Notes: generated by a model from the sequence alone, not told the origin. Numbered from the stretch's first letter, positions 47,416 through 58,367 are shown. The stretch is DNA of 64,000 nt from Zobellia uliginosa (GCF_018860745.1 NZ_JAHKPY010000002.1:434001-498000); one strand, 5' to 3'. Program-made: numbers and translations.

Positions 47416-48485
47416 ATATAGAACGCTACGACCGACAAACGATTCTTAAAGAATTTGGTATGGAGGCGCAACTAAAATTGCAGGCCGCCAAGGTACTCGT
47501 TGTAGGTGCTGGCGGACTTGGAGTTCCCGTGCTAACGTATCTTAACGCCATGGGTGTGGGAACCTTGGGTATTGTAGATAATGATATGGTTTCCTTATCT
47601 AACCTGCACCGGCAGGTATTGTATTCTGAAACCGATGTAAATAAATCAAAAGTAGTTACCGCAGCTCAAAAATTAAAAGAACAGAATTCGGAAACGGATA
47701 TCATTTCTTTAGAAACGTATCTGACTCCAGAAAATGCCCTTCGTATTATAGCGGATTATGACATGGTTATTGATGCATCCGATAATTTTCCTACACGGTA
47801 TTTGGTAAACGATGCTTGTGTAATTTTAAACAAACCTTTTGTTTATGGGGCTTTACACAGTTTTGAGGGTCAGGTAAGTGTTTTTAATTTTGAAGGAGGG
47901 CCAACCTATCGCTGTCTTTTTCCAGAAATGCCAAAGGCTGATGAGGTACCTAATTGCAATGAGAACGGGGTTCTGGGAATCGTACCTGGGATTATAGGTA
48001 ATTTCCAAGCTTTGGAAGCTGTTAAGATGATTACGGGAATAGGAGAGGTACTCAATGGAAAATTATTGCTTTTTGATGGCTTGTTCAATAGTTTTCAGAA
48101 AATCAGATTTTCTTTGAACCCGGAAAACTCAAAAATAAAAGCGCTTCAGGATAGTTACGATTTTAATTGCGAAGTGTCTGTGAATTCTATTACATCAGAT
48201 GATTTTCTTCAGCTTTTAGCAGAAAATGAAATACAATTGATTGATGTTCGCACGCCTAAAGAATTCGAAAAAAACAGTATGTCATTTGCCAAGAACATAC
48301 CCCTTTCGCAGCTTGAGGAACGACAAGATGAGATTATATTTGAAGTTCCGGTATACCTGGTATGCCAGTCAGGAGTGCGCAGCAAAAAAGCTGTTAATAA
48401 GTTGAAAGAGGCACGGGCTAATGCTGAGTTGATTAATGTTGATGGGGGGATGAACGAAATTTTAAAACATGCTATTAAGTACTGA
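47412..48485 (+). CDS. MoeB/ThiF-type adenylyltransferase with C-terminal rhodanese domain
   Basis: 357 residues. The E1-like adenylation domain (about 1-245) has the nucleotide loop VGAGGLGVP (31-39), DNDMVSLSNLHRQ and DASDNFPTRYLVND. A rhodanese domain (about 255-357) ends with the loop CQSGVR, catalytic Cys318. This fusion activates beta-grasp sulfur carriers and supplies the sulfur. The two zinc CxxC pairs of Escherichia coli MoeB are missing: YRC has one Cys and the second site reads LNPENSKIKAL. As no other E1 gene is seen near thiS, it may serve both MoaD and ThiS (inference). It overlaps mobA by 4 nt and the next gene by 17 nt. Confidence 0.95.
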   Translation: MNIERYDRQTILKEFGMEAQLKLQAAKVLVVGAGGLGVPVLTYLNAMGVGTLGIVDNDMVSLSNLHRQVLYSETDVNKSKVVTAAQKLKEQNSETDIISLETYLTPENALRIIADYDMVIDASDNFPTRYLVNDACVILNKPFVYGALHSFEGQVSVFNFEGGPTYRCLFPEMPKADEVPNCNENGVLGIVPGIIGNFQALEAVKMITGIGEVLNGKLLLFDGLFNSFQKIRFSLNPENSKIKALQDSYDFNCEVSVNSITSDDFLQLLAENEIQLIDVRTPKEFEKNSMSFAKNIPLSQLEERQDEIIFEVPVYLVCQSGVRSKKAVNKLKEARANAELINVDGGMNEILKHAIKY

Positions 48486-49245
48486 GAACCTGGTGCTATT
48501 GTGTTTGGGTTTCTTTATTGTGGCCACTTTGTATTCTTCCGTAGGTTTTGGTGGCGGTTCTAGTTATTTGGCGTTATTGACTCTTTTTTTAGGAGGTTTT
48601 TTTGCTATTCGTTCTATTGCTTTGATATGTAATTTGGTGGTAGTTTCGGGCAGTACATTTTTATATTTCAGGAACGGACATGCCAAGTTAAAGGATTTTC
48701 TACCCTTTGTACTAACAAGTATACCATTGGCTTTTCTAGGAGCCTCGTTTCGGTTGGAAGAATATGTTTTCTTCCTGTTATTGGGTATGTCATTGGTAAC
48801 TTCCTCTATTTTTTTGGCATCGCAAACGGTGACAAAAATAGATGTATCTGAAAAAGTGGCTACTTACCCTAGATTCTTAACCTATGTGTTAGGAGGGGGC
48901 ATTGGCCTTTTGTCAGGACTGGTAGGTATTGGTGGAGGTATCTTCTTAGCACCTATCTTAAATCATTTAAAATGGGATAAATCTATTAAAATAGCGGCAT
49001 TGGCCAGTTTTTTCATATTAGTAAACTCCGTTTCCGGTCTAGCTGGATTAATCCAAGGAGGAATGTTGGATTTACCTTGGAAAGAGACACTGGCCCTGGT
49101 TGTTTCCGTATTAATTGGTGGCCAGTTGGGAATACGCATCAGCTTAAAAAGATTTACACCCAAAGGAATCAAAAGGGTCACGGCCTTATTGGTTTTTGTG
49201 GTTGGGGTTCGTATTTTGGTAAAATATATCCCAGAATTATTTTAA
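48469..49245 (+). CDS. TauE/SafE family anion exporter
   Basis: 258 residues with about eight hydrophobic segments. The duplicated family motifs are YSSVGFGGGSSYLALL near residue 22 and GLVGIGGGIFLAPIL near residue 143. The family exports sulfite, sulfoacetate or similar anions. The start ATG overlaps the end of the E1-rhodanese gene by 17 nt, so it belongs to the molybdopterin operon. This suggests a link between molybdenum enzymes and sulfur oxyanions, or simple sulfite release, but that is inference. Confidence 0.9.
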   Translation: MLLSTENLVLLCLGFFIVATLYSSVGFGGGSSYLALLTLFLGGFFAIRSIALICNLVVVSGSTFLYFRNGHAKLKDFLPFVLTSIPLAFLGASFRLEEYVFFLLLGMSLVTSSIFLASQTVTKIDVSEKVATYPRFLTYVLGGGIGLLSGLVGIGGGIFLAPILNHLKWDKSIKIAALASFFILVNSVSGLAGLIQGGMLDLPWKETLALVVSVLIGGQLGIRISLKRFTPKGIKRVTALLVFVVGVRILVKYIPELF

Positions 49246-49268
49246 AGAACAGTTTTAAAACCATAACA

Positions 49269-51216
<1,948 letters not shown>

Positions 51217-51219
51217 ACG

Positions 51220-52086
51220 CTAGTCCTCCTTGCCCGCCTTAAACAAAAAGTCTTTTTCCGCTTTGGAGAGACTTTCATATCCGGATTTGCTGATTTTATC
51301 TAGAATAGCATCTATCTTTTTCTGGTGTGTTTGCTTGTCGTAGGTGGCTTGTTTTGCAGCAGTTTTTTTCTGGTTTTTATAAACTGTTTTCATTGGAGCT
51401 TTCTTTTCGGTTCTCTTGAATAGATTCAAAATACCATCAACAAAATTTGAAAATCCTTCCCCAATATCACGTCCGTTATACAGTTGTCTAACATACATAT
51501 ATCCTAAAAGGGCACCTCCTAAGTGCGCAATTCTACCTCCTATATTTCCTCCTAACGGGATTTGAACTAAATCCATCAAAACAACAAAAAGTCCTATTTG
51601 CCAAAGCTTCACATTAAAAAAGAAAAGGCGTACTTCTTGATTTGGAATGTAAGTACATACAAAAATAAGCACAGCCATAACTCCTGCTGAAGCACCTATG
51701 AGGGAGGCATTTACGCCAATCAAGGTTGGAAAAATATTATAGCTCAAAAGGAATAACAATCCGCCTAAAATAACACCTAGAAAATAGATATTCAAAAATC
51801 TTCTGCCATCAAAAAGGTTTAACAGAATACGTCCTGCCACATAAAGTACATACATATTCCAAAGAATATGGAATATGCCCCCATGTAAAAAGGAGTAGGT
51901 TATGATGGACCAAGGTTGCATTAAAAAATCGAAAAAATCTTTGGGCAAGGCAAACCAATTTTCAACGCTTGGACTAATAAGTGCCGTAATGAGGCCCATG
52001 ACGATAAAAACGATAACGTTAATGGCTATGAGCTTTTCTGAAACGCTCAATCGTGCATATTGATATTTTAAGTCTCCGTTTGCCAT
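51220..52086 (-). CDS. Rhomboid family intramembrane serine protease, second copy
   Basis: 288 residues. Six transmembrane segments, catalytic Ser133 in GASAG and His188 in AHLGGALLGY, with the N-terminal WSIITYSFLHGGIFHILWNMY block. The C-terminal 80 residues are a Lys-rich cytoplasmic tail ending in a DKISKSGYESLSKAEKDFL segment found in many Bacteroidota rhomboids. It lies 1 nt downstream of the first rhomboid. Natural substrates are unknown. Confidence 0.96.
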   Translation of the reverse strand: MANGDLKYQYARLSVSEKLIAINVIVFIVMGLITALISPSVENWFALPKDFFDFLMQPWSIITYSFLHGGIFHILWNMYVLYVAGRILLNLFDGRRFLNIYFLGVILGGLLFLLSYNIFPTLIGVNASLIGASAGVMAVLIFVCTYIPNQEVRLFFFNVKLWQIGLFVVLMDLVQIPLGGNIGGRIAHLGGALLGYMYVRQLYNGRDIGEGFSNFVDGILNLFKRTEKKAPMKTVYKNQKKTAAKQATYDKQTHQKKIDAILDKISKSGYESLSKAEKDFLFKAGKED

Positions 52087-52087
52087 A

Positions 52088-52831
52088 TTAGTTCCAGCGG
52101 TTGTTGTTAAACTGATTTTTTTTCCAATACCACATCATCAAAAAGCCAAATAATGCACCGCCAATATGAGCAAAATGAGCAATACCTTGACCGAAAATAG
52201 CATAACCTGTTACCCCTGAAAATAAATCCAATCCTATCAGAACAGGAATGAAATATTTTGCTTTTATGGGAATAGGAAGGAAAATTAAGAATAATTCGCT
52301 ATTAGGGAACATCATGCCAAAAGCTACTAGAACTCCATAAATAGCCCCTGATGCTCCTACTGCCGGAGTATTGTAAGCGGACAGGAAGTTGTCTATGGTG
52401 CTCTTAGATGCGATATTATACCAATCCGGACTGTATTGCCCAGAAGATATTATTTCCATAACATTACTCTCGGTCATTCCACTACTTACCAAAGCTTGCA
52501 TTCCTTCATTAAAGTAGTAGTAGTTAACGCCCGTATGGAGTAGTGCCGAACCTAGGCCTGCTGAGAAGTAGAAAAACAAAAATTTATTTCTACCCCACAT
52601 TTGTTCTAATGGTGTTCCAAATGCCCATAGTGCATACATGTTAAAAGCAATATGCATAAAGCCACCATGCATGAACATATGCGTTATAATCTGATAGAAA
52701 GCAAAATTTTCATTTTTGGGAAACCATAAAGAAAACCATTCATACATCTGATCACCGTACAAGGACGTAGCCACAAAGAACAGAATATTGATTATGAGCA
52801 GGTGTTTTATGGCTTCGGTCAGTTTTCCCAT
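52088..52831 (-). CDS. Rhomboid family intramembrane serine protease, first copy
   Basis: 247 residues. Catalytic Ser161 in GASGAIYG and His222 in AHIGGALFGF, with HMFMHGGFMHIAFNMYALW and the GRNKFLFFYFSAG block. The domain resembles its downstream neighbour but lacks the long C-terminal tail, so the pair is an old tandem duplication. It starts immediately after the mutL stop codon, with no gap. Confidence 0.96.
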   Translation of the reverse strand: MGKLTEAIKHLLIINILFFVATSLYGDQMYEWFSLWFPKNENFAFYQIITHMFMHGGFMHIAFNMYALWAFGTPLEQMWGRNKFLFFYFSAGLGSALLHTGVNYYYFNEGMQALVSSGMTESNVMEIISSGQYSPDWYNIASKSTIDNFLSAYNTPAVGASGAIYGVLVAFGMMFPNSELFLIFLPIPIKAKYFIPVLIGLDLFSGVTGYAIFGQGIAHFAHIGGALFGFLMMWYWKKNQFNNNRWN

Positions 52832-54682
52832 CTAAATAAATTTTTTATCAATGTCATTTTCGGTAATGGTGATGTATACCGGTTTATTAAACGGACTTAC
52901 CATTGCTTCCTTACAAGCAAACAAATCGTTTACAAGGGCGATTTGAGAAACATTGTCCAGTGTTTCTCCAGTTTTGACCGCCAGAGTCTTGGCTAACGTT
53001 TTCGAAAGGATATCTGTATGCGAAAAGCTTTCTTCTGTGAGTTCTTGCTGGTAGTCTGATATTAATTGATCTAATATCATGCCAACTTCGCTTTCTGCCA
53101 CTAATAAGGGAACACCGGTAACTGTAATAGACTCGCCTTTTATTTCTTCGAATATAAATCCAATAGAAACTAAAATATCTTCGATTTCCTGAAGCGCATT
53201 GATTTCCGATTTTGAAAAAGATAAATTCAAAGGAAATAACAGTTGTTGGCTAACTGCTTGTTTTACCGTGCTGTTCTTTAAGAATTTTTCATAAAGTACC
53301 CTTTGGTGCGCTCGGCTTTGGTCTATGACGACCATGCCGGACTTAATAGTGGTTACAATATATTTTCTTCTGATCTGAAAGGTGGTAGTTACGGCTTCTG
53401 TTGTTTCTTTTTCACCTTCAAAAATAGAGCCTGTAATAATATCGGATTCAAAACTAATGCTTTCAGAATCGTCATTAGCACCCATTTTAGATTCCATGCC
53501 CACATAAAGACTCTCCCAACTTTTTGTATTTGGCTTTTGATAGCTACGCGAAGGGGAAGGTCTGGTTTTGGCCTCCTGAAAAGGATTGAATCCAGAATCT
53601 ACCGTTACCTTAGGCTGAACGACTGATTTATTTTTGAACTCATAAGGTGTCTGTAAATTAGGGTCGTGCTCAAAATCTAGTGCAGGAGCAACGTTAAACT
53701 GCCCCAAACTATGTTTTACGGTAGACCTTAAAATAGCATACAGACTATGCTCATCATCAAACTTAACCTCTGTTTTGGTAGGGTGAATGTTAATATCAAT
53801 AGATGCTGGGTCTACTTCCAAGTAAAGAAAATAACCAGGATAACTATCAGATTTTATTAGTCCCTCAAACGCAGCAACTATGGCATGGTGTAAATACGGA
53901 CTTTTTATAAATCGATTATTGATAAAGAAAAACTGTTCTCCACGGCTTTTCTTTGCAAATTCAGGTTTGGTAATAAAACCCTTTATGCCCACAATAGGTG
54001 TTTCTTCTTCTACGGGAACCAGTTTTTGATTGGTTCTGGCGCCAAAAATGTTTACGATCCGCTTACGGTAATTGTCAGATGGCAGGTTAAAAAGCTCATT
54101 TCCGTTGTTGTAAAAGTGAAAAGTAATAGCCGGGTGTGCCAAAGCTACCCTATGAAATTCATCTGTAATATGTCTAAGTTCAACTTGATTGCTTTTTAGG
54201 AAATTACGGCGTGCAGGAATATTAAAGAATAAATTCTTTACCGCCATAGAGGTTCCTTTTGGCGTGACAGTGGCTTCTTGAAATATAACTTTACTGCCCT
54301 CAATTTTTAAATGAGTACCCAACTCTTCCTTTTCGGGTTTGGTTTGCATCTCTACGTGGGCAATGGCTGCAATAGACGCCAAAGCTTCGCCACGGAAACC
54401 TTTTGTGTTTAAATTAAAAAGGTCTTCCGCCTTTTGAATTTTAGATGTTGCATGGCGCTCAAAACTTAATCTGGCATCTGTAGCACTCATGCCAAGACCG
54501 TCATCAACAACTTGGATAAGAACTTTACCACCGTCTTTGATAATTAGTTTTATGGTTGTAGCACCTGCATCTATAGCGTTCTCGAGCAATTCCTTTACAA
54601 CAGAGGCAGGACGTTGAACCACTTCACCAGCTGCAATTTGGTTTGCAACATGGTCCGGTAAAAGTTTTATGATATCTGCCAT
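52832..54682 (-). CDS. mutL: DNA mismatch repair protein MutL
   Basis: 616 residues. The GHKL ATPase domain (1-330) has ELLENAIDAGA, DDGLGM and TKGFRGEALASIA, followed by a polar linker and a C-terminal dimerisation domain (about 420-616). The C-terminal endonuclease motif of most MutL, DQHA(x)2E(x)4E, reads DQSRAHQRVLYE (454-465), and the CPHGRP-like motif near the end reads SPFNKP (596-601). So the usual zinc/endonuclease residues are not conserved. It overlaps the upstream small gene by 1 nt and is followed directly by the rhomboid genes. Confidence 0.97.
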   Translation of the reverse strand: MADIIKLLPDHVANQIAAGEVVQRPASVVKELLENAIDAGATTIKLIIKDGGKVLIQVVDDGLGMSATDARLSFERHATSKIQKAEDLFNLNTKGFRGEALASIAAIAHVEMQTKPEKEELGTHLKIEGSKVIFQEATVTPKGTSMAVKNLFFNIPARRNFLKSNQVELRHITDEFHRVALAHPAITFHFYNNGNELFNLPSDNYRKRIVNIFGARTNQKLVPVEEETPIVGIKGFITKPEFAKKSRGEQFFFINNRFIKSPYLHHAIVAAFEGLIKSDSYPGYFLYLEVDPASIDINIHPTKTEVKFDDEHSLYAILRSTVKHSLGQFNVAPALDFEHDPNLQTPYEFKNKSVVQPKVTVDSGFNPFQEAKTRPSPSRSYQKPNTKSWESLYVGMESKMGANDDSESISFESDIITGSIFEGEKETTEAVTTTFQIRRKYIVTTIKSGMVVIDQSRAHQRVLYEKFLKNSTVKQAVSQQLLFPLNLSFSKSEINALQEIEDILVSIGFIFEEIKGESITVTGVPLLVAESEVGMILDQLISDYQQELTEESFSHTDILSKTLAKTLAVKTGETLDNVSQIALVNDLFACKEAMVSPFNKPVYITITENDIDKKFI

Positions 54683-54981
54683 TAGTTAGGGAAGAATATA
54701 GAGATGTCAAAATCGATGATAAAAAGTACAATCAATATTAAAATAGCCAAAATGATTGCCATTCGTTTTTTAATGTTGGTGTCACCTTGCCGCTTCATAT
54801 CGGACATGGCGCTACCCACTTTACCTTTTAAACCTCTTGCGGGATTTAACGTGGTTCTGTACTGATCGAATTTTGGTTCAATTTTGAACGGATTGCCTTT
54901 GCCCTTATCGTCATAATAACGAGGGGTGTATTCAAACTTCTTACTACGCTTTAAGCGTGTGAATTTACTTAGCATTCCCAT
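54682..54981 (-). CDS. Small basic membrane protein (often mislabelled riboflavin synthase subunit beta)
   Basis: About 99 residues from the ATG at 54981 (ATG at 54975 also possible). A soluble basic part (SKFTRLKRSKKFEYTPRYYD, PFKIEPKFDQYRT) is followed by one C-terminal transmembrane helix (MAIILAILILIVLFIIDF). It has no similarity to lumazine synthase. Public Bacteroidota annotations often name such a protein riboflavin synthase beta because ribH is nearby; the sequence does not support that. It heads the mutL operon; its TTG extension at 54990 lies within the promoter. Confidence 0.85.
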   Translation of the reverse strand: MGMLSKFTRLKRSKKFEYTPRYYDDKGKGNPFKIEPKFDQYRTTLNPARGLKGKVGSAMSDMKRQGDTNIKKRMAIILAILILIVLFIIDFDISIFFPN

Positions 54982-54987
54982 GAACGT

Positions 54988-54995
54988 CAAAGTTA
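54988..54995 (-). promoter_or_regulatory. -7 box for the mutL-rhomboid operon
   Basis: Complement reads TAACTTTG, exact TAnnTTTG match. It overlaps the would-be TTG start at 54990 and lies 7 nt before the ATG at 54981. Confidence 0.55.
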
Positions 54996-55190
54996 CTTAA
55001 AATCGAAAAATATGGCGTGTTACTGCTGCTAAAATTTGTTAACACTACCTAAGAAGTGAAAATGTAGGAGTGAAAATCGCAGGCTATTCTGTATAATAAC
55101 AGGCTAAGAATTGTTTTGCGTAATAAATTTGAAATACGCCTTATCTAATTCGTAAGATTTTTAAATGTAGTTTGTGGGCGTTTAAAGCAA

Positions 55191-55673
55191 TTATTTGCCT
55201 AAACATGCCATTTGAATAGCGGCAATAGCTGCTTCTGTACCTTTGTTGCCATGTTTACCACCACTGCGCTCTCGAGATTGCTGAATGTTATTATCAGTTA
55301 ATACACAAAAAATGATAGGTGTATCCAACAATACATTAAGGTCTTTTATTCCTTGTGCCGTAGCGCTACAGACAAAATCAAAATGTTTGGTTTCACCTTG
55401 TATCACACTGCCAATGGCAATAATGGCATCCACCTCTTGTGTAGTTGCTAATTTTTTGCAACCGTAAGTTAGTTCAAAACTCCCGGGAACATCCCAGCGT
55501 AAAATATTGGATTCTAACGCTCCACAGTCTAAAAGTGCCTCAATAGCACCTGAATATAGGCCTTCGGTAATTTCCGTGTTCCATTCAGAAACAACAATCC
55601 CAAACCGAAGATTCTTCGCATTTGGGATTGTTGTTTTATCGTAAACCGATAGATTTTTATTTGCCGTAGCCAT
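55191..55673 (-). CDS. ribH: 6,7-dimethyl-8-ribityllumazine synthase RibH
   Basis: 160 residues. It makes the riboflavin precursor lumazine. Family blocks are VVSEWN, GSFELTYGCKKL, IAIGSVIQGETKHFD and FCVLTDNN, with the catalytic His in TKHFDFV. The stop and start codons of ribH and the upstream TPR gene share one base, so they are cotranscribed. A 200-nt gap separates it from the mutL operon. Confidence 0.97.
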   Translation of the reverse strand: MATANKNLSVYDKTTIPNAKNLRFGIVVSEWNTEITEGLYSGAIEALLDCGALESNILRWDVPGSFELTYGCKKLATTQEVDAIIAIGSVIQGETKHFDFVCSATAQGIKDLNVLLDTPIIFCVLTDNNIQQSRERSGGKHGNKGTEAAIAAIQMACLGK

Positions 55674-56440
55674 TAATTGCTGGTTTTAGCCATTCCAATA
55701 AAAGCATCTACTGTGCGCGCTTCATCAGAAGATGAGTATTCATCTTTTATTTTCTGAAAATACGTTAGTGCTTTATCGTTTTGATTTAATTCTAGTGCCG
55801 TAACACCTGCTTTATATAAAAACTTTGGAGCTGTGTAATTGTTGCTACTGTGAGCAATTGCTTTGTCATAATACCCTAATGCATCTTCTGGTTGACCTAG
55901 TTGCATGAAAGCATCTCCAAGACCACCTTTGGCCAATGCGCCAAGAATATCATCTTCTGAACTAAAATTTTCAAGATGTGAAATCGCTTCTTGATATTTT
56001 TGCATGTTCAAATATGCCATACCAGCAGAGTAATTCGCTAGGTTAGCTGCTTTGGTACCACTGTATTCGTCTATGATATCCAGAAAACCATATTTTCCTT
56101 CAGCACCGTTCAAAGCAAGGTTGTATAAAGAATCTTTTGCAGTTGTACTATTAAGTGCTTGGTCAAAATACTGTTGAGGATAATACATTTCATTTGCAGC
56201 ACTTGCCTCTTTTGGCTTAACAACAAACTGGGCATATGCCAAATATCCAAGAACGGCAACCGCAACAACACCGATTATACCCAGAATATAATTCTGGTTA
56301 CTGGCCACCCAAGCTTCGGTTTTAGAAGCACTTTCATCTAACGTACTAAAGACTTCCGCAGTTGCGCTTTCTTGTTCTGTAAACTCTTGCTCTTCAACCT
56401 TATCTTTTGGTTTAAAACCCCGTTTCTTGTATGTTGCCAT
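55673..56440 (-). CDS. YfgM-like tetratricopeptide membrane protein
   Basis: 255 residues. A soluble acidic N-terminus, one transmembrane helix (about 50-72, ILGIIGVVAVAVLGYLAYA) and periplasmic TPR helices (LANYSAGMAYLNMQKYQEAI, GGLGDAFMQLGQPEDALGYYDKA, LYKAGVTALELNQNDKALTYF). The layout matches YfgM-type proteins that sit near the Sec translocon, though that role is shown only in Proteobacteria. A -7 box lies 22 nt upstream and ribH is coupled behind it. Confidence 0.9.
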   Translation of the reverse strand: MATYKKRGFKPKDKVEEQEFTEQESATAEVFSTLDESASKTEAWVASNQNYILGIIGVVAVAVLGYLAYAQFVVKPKEASAANEMYYPQQYFDQALNSTTAKDSLYNLALNGAEGKYGFLDIIDEYSGTKAANLANYSAGMAYLNMQKYQEAISHLENFSSEDDILGALAKGGLGDAFMQLGQPEDALGYYDKAIAHSSNNYTAPKFLYKAGVTALELNQNDKALTYFQKIKDEYSSSDEARTVDAFIGMAKTSN

Positions 56441-56461
56441 TTTCTAATTTTATTGGTCGCG

Positions 56462-56469
56462 CAAAAATA
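56462..56469 (-). promoter_or_regulatory. -7 box for the YfgM-like/ribH transcript
   Basis: Complement reads TATTTTTG, exact TAnnTTTG match 21 nt before the ATG. No good -33 element. Confidence 0.5.
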
Positions 56470-56505
56470 AAGGTTTTATCCAAAACCGAAAGGGTATTTA
56501 TTCGT

Positions 56506-56513
56506 TATTTTTG
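56506..56513 (+). promoter_or_regulatory. -7 box for recF
   Basis: TATTTTTG, exact TAnnTTTG match, 42 nt before the recF ATG and divergent from the box at 56462-56469. Confidence 0.5.
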
Positions 56514-56555
56514 AGGTTTATGAACCAAGCACCGTCAAAACTGGAATTATAACGT

Positions 56556-57635
56556 ATGTTTTTAAAGAAATTATCCCTTATCAACTACAAAAACTTTGAC
56601 TCAAAGGATATTGAACTCGATAAAAAAATCAATTGTATGGTAGGGCCCAATGGAGTAGGGAAGACCAATGTTTTGGATGCGGTGTATCATCTTTCGTTTG
56701 GTAAAAGTTATTTTAATCCAGTTTCCACACAGAACATAAAACACGACGAGGATTTTTTTGTAATAGAAGGGGAATTTGAAAAAGATGGCCGTGAAGAAAA
56801 GGTAGTTTGTAGCTTAAAAAGAGGAGCTAAAAAAATCATTAAACGTAACGGGAAAGCATATGACCGCTTGTCTGATCACATAGGTTTGTTGCCGTTGGTA
56901 ATAATTTCGCCAGCAGACCGGGATTTGATTATAGAAGGTAGTGATACCAGGAGGAAGTTTATTGACGGGGTCATATCCCAATCGGATAAAAGCTATCTAC
57001 AGGACCTATTAAAATATAATAAGGTTTTGGCCCAACGAAATTCACTTTTAAAATATTTTGCGGCCAACCACACATTTAATAAGGATACCCTAGCGGTTTA
57101 TAATGAACAGCTAAGTGATTATGGAACTAGAATTTTTGATAAACGGGTTTCTTTTCTAGAGGCTTTTATCCCTATTTTCAAAGAGCAATATATAGCTATA
57201 TCCGGAGGAAGGGAAGAGGTATCCCTAAGTTATGACAGCAAGTTGCTCAATGATGATTTGCTGACACTTTTAGAAAGGTCTATAGAAAAAGATAGGGCTT
57301 TGCAATATACCTCCGTTGGAGTTCATAAAGATGATTTAGGTTTTGAGATTGCTGGGCACCCCATTAAAAAATTCGGAAGTCAAGGGCAGCAGAAATCGTT
57401 TCTTATTGCCTTGAAATTTGCGCAATTCCAATTTATAAAAGCGCGTTCTAAAACCACACCTATTTTATTGTTGGATGATATTTTTGACAAATTAGACGAG
57501 CATCGGGTGTCGCAAATCGTAGCTTTGGTGAACAATGAGAATTTCGGTCAGATTTTCATTAGTGACACCCACGCGGAACGTACCGAAGAAGTTGTAAAAC
57601 AAATACACCAAACCTATAAATTATTTAACTTATAG
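56556..57635 (+). CDS. recF: DNA replication and repair protein RecF
   Basis: 359 residues, full length. Walker [10 protein letters not shown] (30-38), the [15 protein letters not shown] block, signature [18 protein letters not shown] and Walker [12 protein letters not shown] identify RecF, an SMC-like ATPase that loads RecA at gaps. It begins a short plus-strand run with a lipoprotein (14 nt on) and a DUF721 gene. Confidence 0.97.
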   Translation: MFLKKLSLINYKNFDSKDIELDKKINCMVGPNGVGKTNVLDAVYHLSFGKSYFNPVSTQNIKHDEDFFVIEGEFEKDGREEKVVCSLKRGAKKIIKRNGKAYDRLSDHIGLLPLVIISPADRDLIIEGSDTRRKFIDGVISQSDKSYLQDLLKYNKVLAQRNSLLKYFAANHTFNKDTLAVYNEQLSDYGTRIFDKRVSFLEAFIPIFKEQYIAISGGREEVSLSYDSKLLNDDLLTLLERSIEKDRALQYTSVGVHKDDLGFEIAGHPIKKFGSQGQQKSFLIALKFAQFQFIKARSKTTPILLLDDIFDKLDEHRVSQIVALVNNENFGQIFISDTHAERTEEVVKQIHQTYKLFNL

Positions 57636-57649
57636 GAGCAGATATAAAT

Positions 57650-58069
57650 ATGATGAAGAAGATATTTTTAATAGGATTTATAGGGTTGTTCTTCGGATGT
57701 ACTTCTGGCATTTCGGAACAGGATTTAAATAAGCTTGATGGGTATTGGGAAATAACTGAAGTTACCTTGCCCGATGGTCAAAAAAAGGAATATAAGTTGA
57801 ATACAACTGTAGATTATATTTCTACCGATGGAAAAAAAGGTTTTAGAAAAAAAATGCAACCTCGGCTGGATGGCACTTATGAAACCTCTGATGATGCCGA
57901 AGCATTTGTGATTACCAAAAACGATGAAGATTTTTCAATCAATTATAAAACGGAGCTAAGTGAGTGGTCAGAGAAGTTGGTTGATTTGGATGATGTTACT
58001 TTTTCCGTAGTAAACAAAGAAGGTATTCGGTACGATTACAAAAGATTTGAACCTATTTCAATCAACTAG
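57650..58069 (+). CDS. Lipocalin-like lipoprotein
   Basis: 139 residues with a lipoprotein signal peptide ending LFFGC (Cys17). The mature part begins DLNKLDGYWEITEVTLPDG and is all beta, the pattern of small lipocalin-like Bacteroidota lipoproteins. Ligand unknown. It sits between recF and the DUF721 gene with a 1-nt gap to the latter, and these three genes are a recurrent group in Flavobacteriia. Confidence 0.85.
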   Translation: MMKKIFLIGFIGLFFGCTSGISEQDLNKLDGYWEITEVTLPDGQKKEYKLNTTVDYISTDGKKGFRKKMQPRLDGTYETSDDAEAFVITKNDEDFSINYKTELSEWSEKLVDLDDVTFSVVNKEGIRYDYKRFEPISIN

Positions 58070-58070
58070 A

Positions 58071-58367
58071 ATGGCAAAAAGAAGAAATGAAAACCTGAAT
58101 ATGAGCCAAGCCCTTAATGAATTTATCAAGGAGAATAGGCTTCAAAAAGGAATGGATAAGGTAGATGCTCGCGAAGCCTGGCGAAATCTTATGGGAAACG
58201 GTGTAAATAATTACACAACAGAGATAGAGCTTAGGGGAGACACCCTTTTTGTAGCATTGTCATCTTCTGTACTTAGGGAAGAATTGAGTTTGGGTAAATC
58301 TAAGATAGTAAAGATGCTCAATGAAGATTTGGGCAAGGAATTAGTTCGGAAACTTGTATTAAGATAA
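58071..58367 (+). CDS. DUF721 (DciA-like) protein
   Basis: 98 residues from the ATG at 58071; the longer frame to a TTG at 58047 would overlap the lipoprotein. MSQALNEFIKENRL, VDAREAWRNLMG and ALSSSVLREELSLGKSKIVKMLNEDLG are the DUF721 pattern. DciA is known to load the replicative helicase in many bacteria; this short form has the KH-like core only. Its neighbour recF fits a replication role. It ends in the terminator hairpin. Confidence 0.9.
   Translation: MAKRRNENLNMSQALNEFIKENRLQKGMDKVDAREAWRNLMGNGVNNYTTEIELRGDTLFVALSSSVLREELSLGKSKIVKMLNEDLGKELVRKLVLR

Noticed and set aside
49077-49268. Upstream extension of the WbqC-like frame
   Set aside because: It overlaps the 3' end of tauE in another frame, is out of character for the family and begins at no conserved residue; the TTG at 49269 fits the family start.
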